Shown here one piece after another: positions 9,501-17,892 of a stretch of 64,000 nucleotides of DNA (positions are counted from its first letter, which is position 1; each line of letters opens with the position of its first letter). Position numbers and translations under genes: made by a program. The notes under the pieces are model-generated. The model saw nothing but the letters and a program-made list of their open reading frames with translations, searched no databases and was not told the DNA's origin. Source of the DNA: Streptomyces sp. SID12501 (GTDB lineage Bacteria; Actinomycetota; Actinomycetes; Streptomycetales; Streptomycetaceae); NCBI RefSeq assembly GCF_010550245.1, contig NZ_JAAGLU010000015.1:124001-188000 (forward strand). Direction: 5' to 3'.

Positions 9501-11008
9501 ACGGCGACTGGTCGGGCCTGACCCTGATCGCGCCCGGCCGGGTCGGCGGCGCCTTCTCCATCGACGACGACGGCAACGGCAACAGCAACGGCAAGCTCAC
9601 CGGCGGCACGCCCACCCTGTGGGCTCGCGACGACTCCACGGGCACCGTCTACACCTTCCCGATCGACGTCGACGGCTCCGCCCTGCTGCCCCAGCTGCTG
9701 CACGCCCCCGTCCGCACGGCGCTCGTCGCAGGCGTGAAGACGTCCTCCGGCGGCACGCTCTGCCTGGACGACGCGAGCGCCCACACCGCCGACCACACCA
9801 GGATTCAGGTCTACACCTGCAACAACTCGCCGTCCCAGCAGTGGATCCTGCACAACGACGGCTCTCTGCGCGTCCTCGGCAAGTGCCTCGACGTCACCGA
9901 CGGCGACACGGACGACGGCACCCTTCTTCAGCTCTACAAGTGCAACGGCAGCGGCTCCCAGAAGTGGACCACCGGCGCCTCGGGCAGCCTGGTCAACCCG
10001 CAGTCCGGCAAATGTCTGGACGACCCCCAGCAGAGCACCGCAAACGGCACCCAGGTACAGATCCACACATGCAACGGCACGGCCGCGCAGAACTGGACCA
10101 GCGGCACAGCGGCGGGCTGGAACGCTCACCCCGCCACGGGCCTGGGCCCCGTCCTGCCCCTCAAGCAGTACCCCACCGTCGCCTCACCCGGCGACGTCAA
10201 CAGCGCCACCGGCGGTCCCGACGGCAAACCCGACCTGTACGCCACCGACGCGGCGGGCCAGCTCACGGAGTACCCGGGCGCCGCACCCACCGGCACCACG
10301 GCCACCTTCTCGTCCCCCGTCTCCCTGGGCACGGTCACCGACACAGCCACCCACCGCTGGCCCCTCACGGACAGCAGCGGCACAAACGCCTCCGACTCCG
10401 TCGGCGGCCTCCCGGCGACACTGCACGGCGCGGCCTCCTGGACGACCGACGCGACGCGCGGCCCGGCCCTGAACCTCACCGGCACCACGGGCTACGCCGA
10501 CACGACGGGCCCCGGCGTGGACACCTCCCACGGTTTCACCGTCTCGGCATGGGTGAAGCTCAACTCCCTCGACGGAGGCAACTCCACCTTCGTCTCCCAG
10601 TCCGACGACCCGACCGTGCACACGGCCACGGGTTTCCAGCTCTACTACTCCTCCGGCGGCGGCGTCTGGGCCTTCGGCCGACGTACCGCAGACACGGCCA
10701 CCGGCACCTGGACCGCCGTTTACGGTACGAAAGCTGTCGCAGGCAAATGGACCCGCCTGGTCGGCGTCTACGACCCGGACAGCGACCGCCTGCTCCTTTA
10801 CGTCAACGGCGCCCTCACCTCCACGAAGCCCTTCACCTCTGCCTGGAACGCCGTCGGCCCCGTCCAATTGGGCCGCCGCCTCTCTTCGGACACCTATGGC
10901 GAGTACGCCAACGCCGCGCTCAGCGATGTCCGTATCTACCCCACGGCCCTGCCCCCCGCGGACGCGGCGGCACCAGGAGGTAGCTCAAAGCTGACACAGC
11001 TCGGCTGA
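6581..11008 (+). CDS. Large secreted multi-domain protein: DNRLRE-like, FG-GAP, ricin-lectin and LamG modules
   Basis: About 1,475 aa if started at the GTG at 6581, which has GAAGGGG 7 nt upstream. An ATG 51 nt earlier is in frame but has no such site. The N-terminus is a signal peptide with a hydrophobic run (LALLPVAGVLLGALTV). Residues about 316-500 resemble the DNRLRE region of WapA-like proteins. Around 766-793 there is an FG-GAP-like repeat (GDVTGDGSPDLLATTS). Residues about 1046-1175 form a ricin B-type trefoil with QQW, QKW and QNW and KCLD repeats. A second FG-GAP-like stretch follows, and about 1253-1456 is a LamG/concanavalin-like domain (HRWPLTDSSGTNASDSVGG). There is no RHS core or toxin tail. 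It is probably an extracellular polysaccharide-binding protein. The enzymatic role, if any, is unknown. It is divergent from the RHS gene, which shares the ricin module type. Confidence 0.85.
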   Translation: MLSSSVRRLALLPVAGVLLGALTVPAGAVAVDDPAGPTDPLLVAQAKAVADGTAVPVDALTSETDTVTAQPDGTFTTTSTVLPVRVHRDGGWVPVDATLVAGADGTYSPKATPSGVRLSGGGSGPLATLTDPAGHSMSLTMPFTLPAPRVDGDTALYASVLPGVDLSVSVTDQGGFSDVLIVHDAQAAADPRVRRLTIATDTDGLGLAATPAGGMTAGAADGTVSYTSPPPLMWDSGTSTASDATAGVRPASFVRAAAGTPAAPSDVSSPTGPGMGAQIGQVPMTTAADAITLAPDTSLLDDPATHYPVYIDPFENPVTSKSGAFDEVYSSSACSDAPQYNKPQTNGEGVGYQRWGGPCGVGLERSYYAVDTSGLDPSMVVIKAEVKVSTTYAASFDCSHDQPITLHTTGGINANTDWDHQPDTLDDNGYPAVRTTVPSGANGNSSCSNSTASFRVDDQIQKIADGNKSTWTIGLFGNESKTSSNDDYLRMSQVLALTTVFDIPPDVPTKPRTTPKPLGADGDCVTGADAIGWIGATTYSDAGSNIQLHSTVTTHISGEHAEAHYHVWDRTDLDADGNAVDKGTPDSGMVASGQDADAPIGFTLKDGHEYGWDVYAQDNSSLKLKSAISDHCWFDTDLTPPQTPTIADNPHFPPVGSGAGDTYAGTDVKAAFAVSAADNAPADTCDPAGCKASGVDHFLWQLDGQPTATTGQPAKVTSTSGTTASGTVTTPVSNWGVHTLYVAAVDRAGNISQNPVGYTFTAPWDPKTKIAPGDVTGDGSPDLLATTSTGDLELIPGDSDPAQSPVPAQDGPVTVTPPAVTGPVIVSTAAGAPTGTWSDYLIAHRGNLHGDTHDDLLAYNKKTQALYVVKNDLDPKDDGSFPHKPYSTFPGFVGRRYDVVTKDDCEATDTVPADRCTEAGYDPAKPWSLSQLVVDGDVYGNADHPAVITVENKKLWLYQSYGINHLGHPLLLGDGDWSGLTLIAPGRVGGAFSIDDDGNGNSNGKLTGGTPTLWARDDSTGTVYTFPIDVDGSALLPQLLHAPVRTALVAGVKTSSGGTLCLDDASAHTADHTRIQVYTCNNSPSQQWILHNDGSLRVLGKCLDVTDGDTDDGTLLQLYKCNGSGSQKWTTGASGSLVNPQSGKCLDDPQQSTANGTQVQIHTCNGTAAQNWTSGTAAGWNAHPATGLGPVLPLKQYPTVASPGDVNSATGGPDGKPDLYATDAAGQLTEYPGAAPTGTTATFSSPVSLGTVTDTATHRWPLTDSSGTNASDSVGGLPATLHGAASWTTDATRGPALNLTGTTGYADTTGPGVDTSHGFTVSAWVKLNSLDGGNSTFVSQSDDPTVHTATGFQLYYSSGGGVWAFGRRTADTATGTWTAVYGTKAVAGKWTRLVGVYDPDSDRLLLYVNGALTSTKPFTSAWNAVGPVQLGRRLSSDTYGEYANAALSDVRIYPTALPPADAAAPGGSSKLTQLG

Positions 11009-11062
11009 CTCCAAGGTGGGCCAGGTCCCCGAGGCTGCGGAAACGCACGCGGACGCCGGAGC

Positions 11063-11081
11063 CGGGCCGGAATCCGGCCCG
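11063..11081. terminator. Possible terminator hairpin after the lectin/LamG gene
   Basis: CGGGCCGGA and TCCGGCCCG form a tight inverted repeat about 55 nt after the stop codon at 11008. There is no T-tract. The loop is very short, so the effective stem is 7-8 bp. Confidence 0.3.
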
Positions 11082-11324
11082 CCCTCCCGAACGGAGCCAG
11101 GGGGCGGAATGGAGCCGCTGTACCGGAGTGAGCGGTGGTGCTGCTCCGAGGGTGTGGGGCTGGCTGCAAGCACTCGCCGAAGTGGACGATGACCCGGTCG
11201 GCCGGGGCCGCTCCATCGTCTATGCCCTCTACGACAACCACGTCGCCGGGCTCTTGGAACAGGCCCTCTTCCGCGTCGAACACCTGCGACTGGGCCTGCG
11301 CGACAGCAACGGTCCGCGTTCGGC

Positions 11325-11730
11325 GTGCTGGGCGCGGGTGTGGTGCTGTTCGCCTAGGCCGGGCTGCTGATCGGTTTCTTCCTCCCTGGCGACTCGTTGC
11401 TGTTCACGGCCGGGCCGCTGTGCACCGGCGCCGCCGACCGCGGTCTGAAGCTGTCGCTCGTCCCGCTCCTGGTCGCCGCGGCGGTGGGGGCGCTGGCGGG
11501 CTCGCAGTGCGGATATCTCCTGGGCCGAAGAGCGGGCGGCGCCCTGCTCGCCCGCAGCCGATCGGCCCGAGGGCGGGAGGGCGGGAGGGCGCGAGGGCGA
11601 TCGTGCTGGCCCACTTCGTTTCCGGTGGTGCGCACGGTCCTGGACCCGATGGCGGGCGCTCTGGGAGTGCCGGTGCGGACGTTCACCCTCTGGCAGGCGA
11701 CCGGCGGACTGGTGTGGAGCCTTTCGTTTC
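11325..11730 (+). pseudogene. Degraded DedA-family membrane protein gene
   Basis: The frame reading VLGAGVVLFA, then a TAG at 11355-11357, then AGLLIGFFLPGDSLLFTAG is a typical DedA/SNARE-associated N-terminal segment broken by an in-frame stop. It continues with GALAGSQCGYLLGRRAGGAL. The reading then slips near 11570-11620, where a neighbouring frame gives GARAIVLAHFV, and returns to FPVVRTVLDPMAGALGVP, the conserved DedA motif. Homology fades after GGLVWSL. Intact DedA proteins (about 200 aa, polytopic) transport or flip undecaprenyl phosphate or other lipids. At least one nonsense codon and an indel make this copy a pseudogene. The 300 bp upstream hold an unrecognised open stretch without family resemblance. 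Confidence 0.75.
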
Positions 11731-12265
11731 CCGGGTGCATTCGGCAGGCCGCTCGCTCCCAAGTCACCGTCCGTCCCGGCGTTCGGCCGGTAAGGGCTCA
11801 CAGATCACTGCTGGCGACGACACCCGACGTTGAACAGCATGAGACAGACCTTCAGCGACCCGTTCCCGCCAGGCCGCCGGTCGCTGGCGTGCCTCCCAGC
11901 ACAGGTGACCGGTGTGGTGAGAGACCGAGTGCCATGTCCGAGCCGCAGCTGGCATCCGCGTTGGGTGACAAGGATCCAAGACGGAGTGAGACCTGTCAGG
12001 ACCGGACAGTCCCGACGCCGCCCATCGCCCCGTCGGAGACCGGTCCACTTCATCCGTCGCCCCATGGACAGCGACAGACCCCTGATGGAGTGTCAAGCAC
12101 GTCTGTCCACCGGTAGTCCACCGGGGCCCTTCGCACAAGCCCACCCCACTCGCCCCGAACAAGCAAAAGGGCAGGTCAGAAGCTTAGATCGCCTACGCCA
12201 ACACAGAAACCACACCTCTGACCTACGCATTACGATGCGCAGACCACACAGCCCGATTGGCCCGG
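11731..12265. other. Non-coding or degraded DNA
   Basis: Between the dedA remnant and the tRNA-Thr-like repeat I find no convincing gene. Open frames in this interval have no recognisable motif or ribosome binding site. Confidence 0.5.
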
Positions 12266-12371
12266 ATTCCAAGGTCAACAGAAACAAGAAACCCCAGGTC
12301 ACGGCGAGTGAGTCCTGGGGCTTCCACAGAGCCGCCTTCGGGATTCGAACCCGAGACCTACGCATTACGAG
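12266..12371 (-). repeat. tRNA-Thr(CGU) 3'-half plus terminator, copy A (att-like direct repeat)
   Basis: On the minus strand 12371-12330 reads the anticodon loop CTCGTAA (anticodon CGT), variable region, T-arm GGTTCGAATCC and acceptor end of a tRNA-Thr. The 5' half is absent, so this is not a functional tRNA. A hairpin follows (AAACCCCAGG at 12289-12298 with CCTGGGGCTT at 12314-12323), the usual tRNA terminator. The whole 106 bp is repeated almost identically at 17517-17621. tRNA 3' ends are the standard integration sites of actinobacterial integrative elements, so this is read as an att site. Confidence 0.75.
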
Positions 12372-12610
12372 ACCGTGAGGGATCGTGTTGTCTGGTGCCA
12401 CGCCCTGCTGCTGAGTGACGTTCAGCCTGATCAGAGCATGTACAGCCAGTTGTCCCGTGCCGCCTGGTGTGGCGTCGTCCAAAGGCGTCCGGCCACCGAG
12501 CGGCCACCATGAGCGCCACGGCCGCGAGCGCTGCCGTCTCAGGTGGCCGCCACACTGATTGTGGCAACCCCACAAGCTCCAGAGGAATTGCGCTGCGGCG
12601 CTGGGTCTAC
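12372..12610. other. att-flanking arm of an integrative element
   Basis: This stretch resembles 44235-44400. They share ACCGTGAGGGATCGTGTTG directly next to the tRNA fragment, then further matches such as TGATCAGAGCA and CGTCCAAAGGCGTC. No gene is seen. It is read as a phage-like attachment arm left by an integrated element. Confidence 0.5.
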
Positions 12611-12713
12611 GAAACCTGCCGGGAGCGGCATCGGCAGTGACAGCAGCAGTCCACTCTCGCTTCCTCCTGCCAGGGAGTACTCCCGTGACCCTGCGACGGC
12701 GTAGCGGGCGCGG
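12611..12713 (-). pseudogene. Remnant of excisionase-like gene 3' end (repeat D, copy 1)
   Basis: About 103 bp nearly identical to 55910-56011. In the minus frame both copies encode TPSQGHGS followed by a run with four cysteines in CCCHCRC. In the other copy this follows a helix-turn-helix excisionase-like domain. Here the upstream part is missing. The remnant lies directly beside the attachment arm and the tRNA fragment, where an integrase gene would be expected, so the integrase appears to be deleted. Confidence 0.55.
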
Positions 12714-13179
12714 GTGCATCAGGATCGGTGAGTGCGGCACGAGGCGAAGGATCTCCGGCTCGTCCGGGGCGCGCCGCATCAGCGCGTCGAGGACGACGGT
12801 CGCCCTCGTGCAGGTGCGCACGGCGTGCCACAGGTCCTGGTCGTCGGCCGTCTCGACGGTGCGCACCATGCCGGGGGGATGCCCTGAGCCCAGGGGGACT
12901 GCGCCAGCAGGTCGGCACCGGCGAGGTTCGGCCCGCCGGTGTGCCTCACGAATGTGTTCGATCGCCTCGGTGTGGTCCGGCATGGCCCGTTCCAAATGCG
13001 TCCCGGACAGCCGTCTGTCGCGCGTCACGCTGAAATGCGCCGTGCAAGGTCCACACGCGCGGCGCGCAGAGCGCGAAGCCGAAGGTGTAGGGGGTTCCCT
13101 CATGCTTCGGCCGGTCCGACACGGAACGCTGATCCGGGCAACCGGCTGCCGTGGCGGCGAACCGAACAGAAGGACACCC
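12714..13179. other. Degraded DNA with a possible decayed gene on the minus strand
   Basis: On the minus strand from 12989, MPDHTEAIEHIREAH followed further on by TVETADDQDLWHAVRTCTRA looks protein-like. An intervening stretch reads better in another frame (GGPNLAGADLLAQSPWAQ), which suggests a gene with two indels. I do not recognise the family. It may be cargo or a regulatory gene of the same integrative element. Confidence 0.3.
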
Positions 13180-14502
13180 ATGAGACGTCTCTCCATAATC
13201 CGCAACGCAGGGCGTGCAGTGCTCGCGTCAGTCATCGTCGCGGCGCCGTTGTCAGGCGGCGTCGCGCATGCCACGAATGCCGAACCGGGGCCGGCAGGCA
13301 CGGCACCGATCAGCAACTCCGCCAGCGGGCCGTCGATCTCCACCGACGGCCGCTACGTGGCTTTCGCTTCGCCGGCAAGGGATCTGGTGGCAGGCGACAC
13401 CAACGGAGCGGACGACGTCTTCGTGCGCGACCGGCAGACCGGCGTCATCACCAGGGTCAGCGTCGACTCCGCGGGCAACCAGGTCAACAACGTGAGCCGG
13501 AATCCGTCGATCTCCGCCGACGGCCGCTACGTCGCGTTCGAATCCACCGCGTCGAACCTGGTGGCCGGTGACACCAACCGCTACCGCGACGTGTTCGTGC
13601 ACGACCTGCAGACCGGTGAGACGACCAGGGTCAGCGTCGGCAGAAGCGGCGAGCAGAGCGACAGTGAGAGTTTCCATCCGTCGGTCTCCGCCGACGGCCG
13701 ATTCGTCGCGTTCGACTCTCCCGCGTCGAACCTGGTGTTCGGCGACACCAACAACATCCACGACGTCTTCGTACGGGACCGGCAGACCGGTGAGACCAGC
13801 AGGGTCAGCGTCGACTCCAACGGTCGCCAGGGCGACGGCATCAGCCAACTGCCGTCGATCTCGGCGGACGGGCGTCAGGTCGCCTTCTCCTCCGGGGCGA
13901 AGACACTGTCCTTGTTCCCCGACAACAACCGCGCGGACGACGTGTTCGTGCACGATCGACTGACCGGGTACACCGACCGGATCAGCGTCGGTCCCGGCGG
14001 CGACGAAGGCGACTCCGCCAGTCGCACGGCGAGCATCTCGGCCGACGGCCAGTACGTCGCGTTCGAATCCACCGCGTCGAATCTGGTGGCCGGCGACACT
14101 GGCGGTCCGACCGACACCGACATCTTCCTGTACGACCGGGTCACCCGGACGACGACGCAGGTGAACCTTGGCCCCGATGGCCTGGGCGACAGCAGGACCC
14201 CCGGCCAGGAGCGGACGACGCTCTCCGCCGACGGCCGCTACATCGCCTTCGTGTCCGGCGAGGACAAGCTGGTGACCGGCGACACCAACTCGCGCTGGGA
14301 CGTGTTCGTGCGGGACCGGGTGACCGCCACCACGACCAGGGTCAGCGTCGCCGATGACGGCTCGCAGAGCGATGGCTACAGCTACAGCCCCTCGATCTCG
14401 GCCGACGGCCACCACGTGGCTTTCACGACCAGCGCGACGAACCTGGGCGGTGACGGCACCAGCCGGAGGTTCAACCTGTACGTACGCGACCTCGGCAACT
14501 GA
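13180..14502 (+). CDS. Secreted TolB-like beta-propeller protein
   Basis: 440 aa from an ATG at 13180 with AGAAGGA just upstream. An upstream in-frame extension is part of the degraded element and was not used. Residues 1-32 form a signal peptide ending near AHA. The rest is about eight repeats of roughly 48 residues, each with SISADGRYVAFES and DVFVRDRQTG, the PD40/TolB-like propeller blade. Proteins of this type are exported and thought to bind other proteins or glycans. No catalytic residues are evident. It converges with the LAL regulator (22 bp apart). Both genes lie between direct repeats A and B and may be cargo of one element. Confidence 0.82.
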   Translation: MRRLSIIRNAGRAVLASVIVAAPLSGGVAHATNAEPGPAGTAPISNSASGPSISTDGRYVAFASPARDLVAGDTNGADDVFVRDRQTGVITRVSVDSAGNQVNNVSRNPSISADGRYVAFESTASNLVAGDTNRYRDVFVHDLQTGETTRVSVGRSGEQSDSESFHPSVSADGRFVAFDSPASNLVFGDTNNIHDVFVRDRQTGETSRVSVDSNGRQGDGISQLPSISADGRQVAFSSGAKTLSLFPDNNRADDVFVHDRLTGYTDRISVGPGGDEGDSASRTASISADGQYVAFESTASNLVAGDTGGPTDTDIFLYDRVTRTTTQVNLGPDGLGDSRTPGQERTTLSADGRYIAFVSGEDKLVTGDTNSRWDVFVRDRVTATTTRVSVADDGSQSDGYSYSPSISADGHHVAFTTSATNLGGDGTSRRFNLYVRDLGN

Positions 14503-14524
14503 GTCGTCGGCCGCCGTGGAGGCC

Positions 14525-17395
14525 TCAATCACGCGCCGCGGCGGCCCACACGCCGGCCAGAGCGGTACGACCGGAGACGCCGACCTTTGTGTAGACCCGG
14601 CCCAGATGGACTTCGACGGTCTTGGGACTCAGGTTCAGCCGGAGGCCGATGTCCCGGTTGGTCAGGCCGTCCGAGGCCAGGTTGGCCATCTCGACCTCAC
14701 GGGCGGTCAGATCGAATCGCTCGACGCCGCTCTCGGGCCGGGGGCCGCGCGCATTCAGGCGCCGCTCCTCGCGCGCGACCTGCGGCAGGAACAGTCGCGC
14801 GTCACACCGGGTGAACAACGCGCGGGCGGACATGAGGTGTGCACGGGCCTGGTCGATCGCCCCGCTGCCGCCGAACGCCGTCGCGGCGAGCAAGTGCGCC
14901 CGCCCGGCCTCCACGGCCACCCCGATCCGACCGAACGTGCCCGCGGCGGCGACAGCGAGCGGTGCGGCCGCCGCCGGATCCGTCGGCAGCGTGGCGATCG
15001 CGCGGGCCTGCTGTGCCATGGCGGTACGCAGCGGAAGATCGAGCCGGCCGGCCGCGACCTCCGCCCGGTCCGCCCATGCCGTGGCCGCGGCGATCCGACC
15101 GGCCGCGACCTCCGCCTCCGTGAGCATCAGGTACACCAATGGCCTGGTACGGACACCCACCGCGGGCAGCTCGGCCCCACCGCCATGGGTGAGCAGCAGG
15201 TCTATGCAGGCGTGCGGATCACCCGAGTGCAGCATCGCCTGCGCCAGCATCGCCTCGGCCTGGCCACTGCGCCAGGAACTCATGGCCGTCGCCTGGTCGT
15301 CGGCGACGATAGCCTCCTTGCCCAGGCGGATCGCCTCGGCAAGGTCGCCGCGCCAGGTGGTGATCCAGCACCCGAAGGTCAACGCCATGACGCGCAGTTC
15401 CTCGCTGCCGGTGAGTTCCGCCGACTCCAGGCTGTCGTCGAAGCAGGTCGTCGCCGCCGCCAGCTCACCGAGGTAGGCATGCACCATGCCGCGGATCGCG
15501 GTCAGCAGTGCGATCTTGTGGGACTGTCTGCTCTCGCGGGCCAGTCGCAGGCCACGGCTCACGTGCCGGCTCGCCGCCGTGAGCCGGTCGGCGGAGATCT
15601 CCGACCAGCTGAGCCAGAACGCCGCGTCGATGTCACAGACCAGGTCGCTGTCGGGCAGCGCGTCCAGGAGTGCGGCCGCCTCGTCCAGCCGGTCCGCCTG
15701 CCGGTCGATGAGCGTCGCGGCCGACAACGCCGTCGCCAGCAGCATCGGATCCCCGACTTCCCGCGCGGCGGCGATCGCCTCGGCCACCCGGTCCTGTCCG
15801 TGCTCGCGCTCGACACTCTCACCGGCGACGAGCGCGACGAGCAGGACGGCCGCCGAGCGGGCGTCCACGCCTTCGACGCGTTTCCACTCGCTGTGCAGCA
15901 TCGCCCTGGCCTCGGTGTAGTGCCCGAGAATCTGCTCCACCGTCGCACAGGCCCGCGCTGTCTGTGCCCGGATCTGGGTGAGTTCGGCGGGCAGGAGCCG
16001 CAGCACCTCGTACATGGTCTCCCTGGCCTGCCGCAGGTCGCCCGTGGCGCCGAGTGCCTGTGCCAGCCGGCCGAGCAGGATCAGGCGCTGTGGCGTGGCC
16101 GTCTCCGAGTCGGGAAGCAGCCGGATGGCCGCCCGCAGGAAGTGCCCGGCGGTCATCGGCGTGGTGTGCATCGTCGCCTCGGCCGCCTCGGTGAGCGCCG
16201 CGACCGCGTCGAGGTCACCGCGGACGGCGGATCGCTCCACGTGCCGGGCGAACTCGGCCGGCGGCGCGCCCCGGCTCCGGAGTGCCGACGCGGCCCGGCC
16301 GTGTGCCTGAAGCCGCCAGCCGGGACCGGCGTCCTGGTAGGCGATGCTGCGCACCAGCGGATGCCGGTACCGGAACCGGCCGGTCGCGCCGTCGAGCCGC
16401 ACCAGGTCACGCTCGGCGAGCCGGTCGAGCACGGCGAGCACGGAACCTGGGTCCATTGCGGCCGTTTCAGCGAGCGAATCGGCCTCGAAGTCGTCGCCCA
16501 CGACCGCGGCGGCGTGCGCGACGACTCGCTCCTGCGGGGTCAACGCGGCCAGCTCGGCGGCGAGCACCGCGCGGACCGCCACCGGGATCGCCCCGTCGGG
16601 GTGGAGCGCCGCGTCACCGACGGGTATCCCCCGCTCACCGGCCCGCACCAGGGCTTCCAGGTAGAACGGGTTTCCGCCACTGGCCTGGTAAAGCTCTTCC
16701 CGCCGGGAACGGCCCAGCCTTTCCGGCATGAGGCGGCCGGCATCGGCCTGGCTCAGCGGCGCGAGTTCCAGCAGCTCGGCCACCCCGTCGGTCGCGGCGC
16801 GGGACAACGCGTGCCACAGCCGCAGCGACGTCTGCCGGGGCCTGCTCGCCAGTGCCAGGACCAGCCGCGCCTGGGGCGGGTGGCGCAGAAGGTGGTCGAG
16901 CAACTCGACCGAACCCTCGTCCGCCCAGTGCAGATCGTCGAAGACGAGCACCAGCCCGGACGGCTCGGCGAGCAGCTCCAGCAACGCCCGCACCGCCCGG
17001 TGCAGCCGGTACCGCTCCGCGTCGACCAGGTCGGTGGGACCGGAGGCGGGAAGCGCCGGAAACATGGTCGCGAGAAGTGCGAGCTGCTGTTGCCCGAGGG
17101 CGGCCAGACGCTCCGGGCCCAGCTCGGCGAGCTGGTCGTCGAGCGCGTTGACGAACACACCGAACGGGATGCGGGACTCGAACTCCGCCGCGCGCCCGCT
17201 GCGGACCGTCCATCCTGCTGTGTCCGCGAGCTTCCCGAGCTCCGTCAGCAGCCGGCTCTTGCCGATCCCCGGTTCGCCGGTGACCGCGACGCACCAGGTG
17301 TCACTCTCGCCCGCCAGCACCGCGCGCAGGATCGCGACTTCTCGCGCCCGGCCGGGTAATCCGCCGACGGGCTTCCCTCTCGCTTCGTCAGTCAT
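14525..17395 (-). CDS. LAL-type LuxR family transcriptional regulator (ATPase plus HTH)
   Basis: 956 aa from the ATG at 17395. An ATG at 17476 is an alternative 27 residues upstream, and neither has a strong ribosome binding site. Walker A is GEPGIGKS at residues 40-47, Walker B is LVLVFDDLHWAD at about 149-159, followed by tetratricopeptide-like helical repeats. The C-terminus is a LuxR HTH (LTAREVEMANLASDGLTNRD, then SPKTVEVHLGRVYTK). Large ATP-binding LuxR regulators (LAL/MalT-like) often activate secondary metabolite or sugar genes. No such cluster is visible next to it, so its target is unknown. The long plus-strand frame here is its antisense shadow. Confidence 0.88.
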   Translation of the reverse strand: MTDEARGKPVGGLPGRAREVAILRAVLAGESDTWCVAVTGEPGIGKSRLLTELGKLADTAGWTVRSGRAAEFESRIPFGVFVNALDDQLAELGPERLAALGQQQLALLATMFPALPASGPTDLVDAERYRLHRAVRALLELLAEPSGLVLVFDDLHWADEGSVELLDHLLRHPPQARLVLALASRPRQTSLRLWHALSRAATDGVAELLELAPLSQADAGRLMPERLGRSRREELYQASGGNPFYLEALVRAGERGIPVGDAALHPDGAIPVAVRAVLAAELAALTPQERVVAHAAAVVGDDFEADSLAETAAMDPGSVLAVLDRLAERDLVRLDGATGRFRYRHPLVRSIAYQDAGPGWRLQAHGRAASALRSRGAPPAEFARHVERSAVRGDLDAVAALTEAAEATMHTTPMTAGHFLRAAIRLLPDSETATPQRLILLGRLAQALGATGDLRQARETMYEVLRLLPAELTQIRAQTARACATVEQILGHYTEARAMLHSEWKRVEGVDARSAAVLLVALVAGESVEREHGQDRVAEAIAAAREVGDPMLLATALSAATLIDRQADRLDEAAALLDALPDSDLVCDIDAAFWLSWSEISADRLTAASRHVSRGLRLARESRQSHKIALLTAIRGMVHAYLGELAAATTCFDDSLESAELTGSEELRVMALTFGCWITTWRGDLAEAIRLGKEAIVADDQATAMSSWRSGQAEAMLAQAMLHSGDPHACIDLLLTHGGGAELPAVGVRTRPLVYLMLTEAEVAAGRIAAATAWADRAEVAAGRLDLPLRTAMAQQARAIATLPTDPAAAAPLAVAAAGTFGRIGVAVEAGRAHLLAATAFGGSGAIDQARAHLMSARALFTRCDARLFLPQVAREERRLNARGPRPESGVERFDLTAREVEMANLASDGLTNRDIGLRLNLSPKTVEVHLGRVYTKVGVSGRTALAGVWAAAARD

Positions 17396-17516
17396 GCTGG
17401 CGTCGACTCTTTCCGTCCGCGACCAGTCGATCGTATCGACGCTCACGCGCCTTCGGCAGGCGGCCGAGCCGATCACCTCGGTCCACGCATAGCCTCAAGA
17501 AGCCCTCAGCACACAC

Positions 17517-17621
17517 ATTCCAAGGTCAAGAAAACAAAGAAACCCCAGGTCACGGCGAGTGAGTCCTGGGGTTTCTCAGAGCCGCCTTCGGGATTCGAAC
17601 CCGAGACCTACGCATTACGAG
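17517..17621 (-). repeat. tRNA-Thr(CGU) 3'-half plus terminator, copy B (att-like direct repeat)
   Basis: Nearly identical to 12266-12371. It carries the tRNA 3' part from anticodon loop to acceptor (17621-17580) and the adjoining terminator. Beyond the anticodon loop the sequence differs from copy A and does not restore a tRNA 5' half. Copies A and B bracket a 5.2-kb segment with the TolB-like and LAL genes. Confidence 0.75.
17538..17576 (-). terminator. Rho-independent-type hairpin downstream of the tRNA fragment
   Basis: AGAAACCCCAGG (17538-17549) and CCTGGGGTTTCT (17565-17576) form a perfect 12-bp stem. On the minus strand it lies a few bases after the tRNA 3' end and is followed by TTGTTTTCTT, a proper T-rich tail. 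Confidence 0.7.
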
Positions 17622-17858
17622 CTCGCCAGACCGTGCCCCTGGGCTGCCCCGGCCATCCCTCATTTCACCGTTCTAGCAGGTCAAGCCGGGTGACGTTGGC
17701 TGGGGATCGCGGATCATTCACGGGGTTTACCGGTCCTTCCGTTCCCACCACGTTCCCAACGGCAGGCCACTGGCGGCATCCTGACGCGGAAGCAGAGGAT
17801 GCTGCAGGCCACGCCGTCGCGCGATTGCCGCTCCGACGCATCACCCTTGCGACGCGAA

Positions 17859-17892
17859 GAGGCCCTACCCCGCTGCTGGGGGGTAGGGCCTC
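17859..17892. terminator. Perfect 13-bp hairpin, probable bidirectional terminator
   Basis: GAGGCCCTACCCC (17859-17871) pairs perfectly with GGGGTAGGGCCTC (17880-17892) around an 8-nt loop. There is no T-run, as is common for Streptomyces terminators. Confidence 0.55.

Noticed and set aside
12330..12371. Functional tRNA-Thr gene
   Set aside because: Only the 3' half (anticodon loop to acceptor) is present at 12330-12371 and at 17580-17621. No D-arm or 5' acceptor strand follows on the minus strand.
14354..17359. 1,001-codon plus-strand open frame over the LAL gene
   Set aside because: The minus strand encodes clear Walker motifs and a LuxR HTH. The plus frame is its complement shadow.
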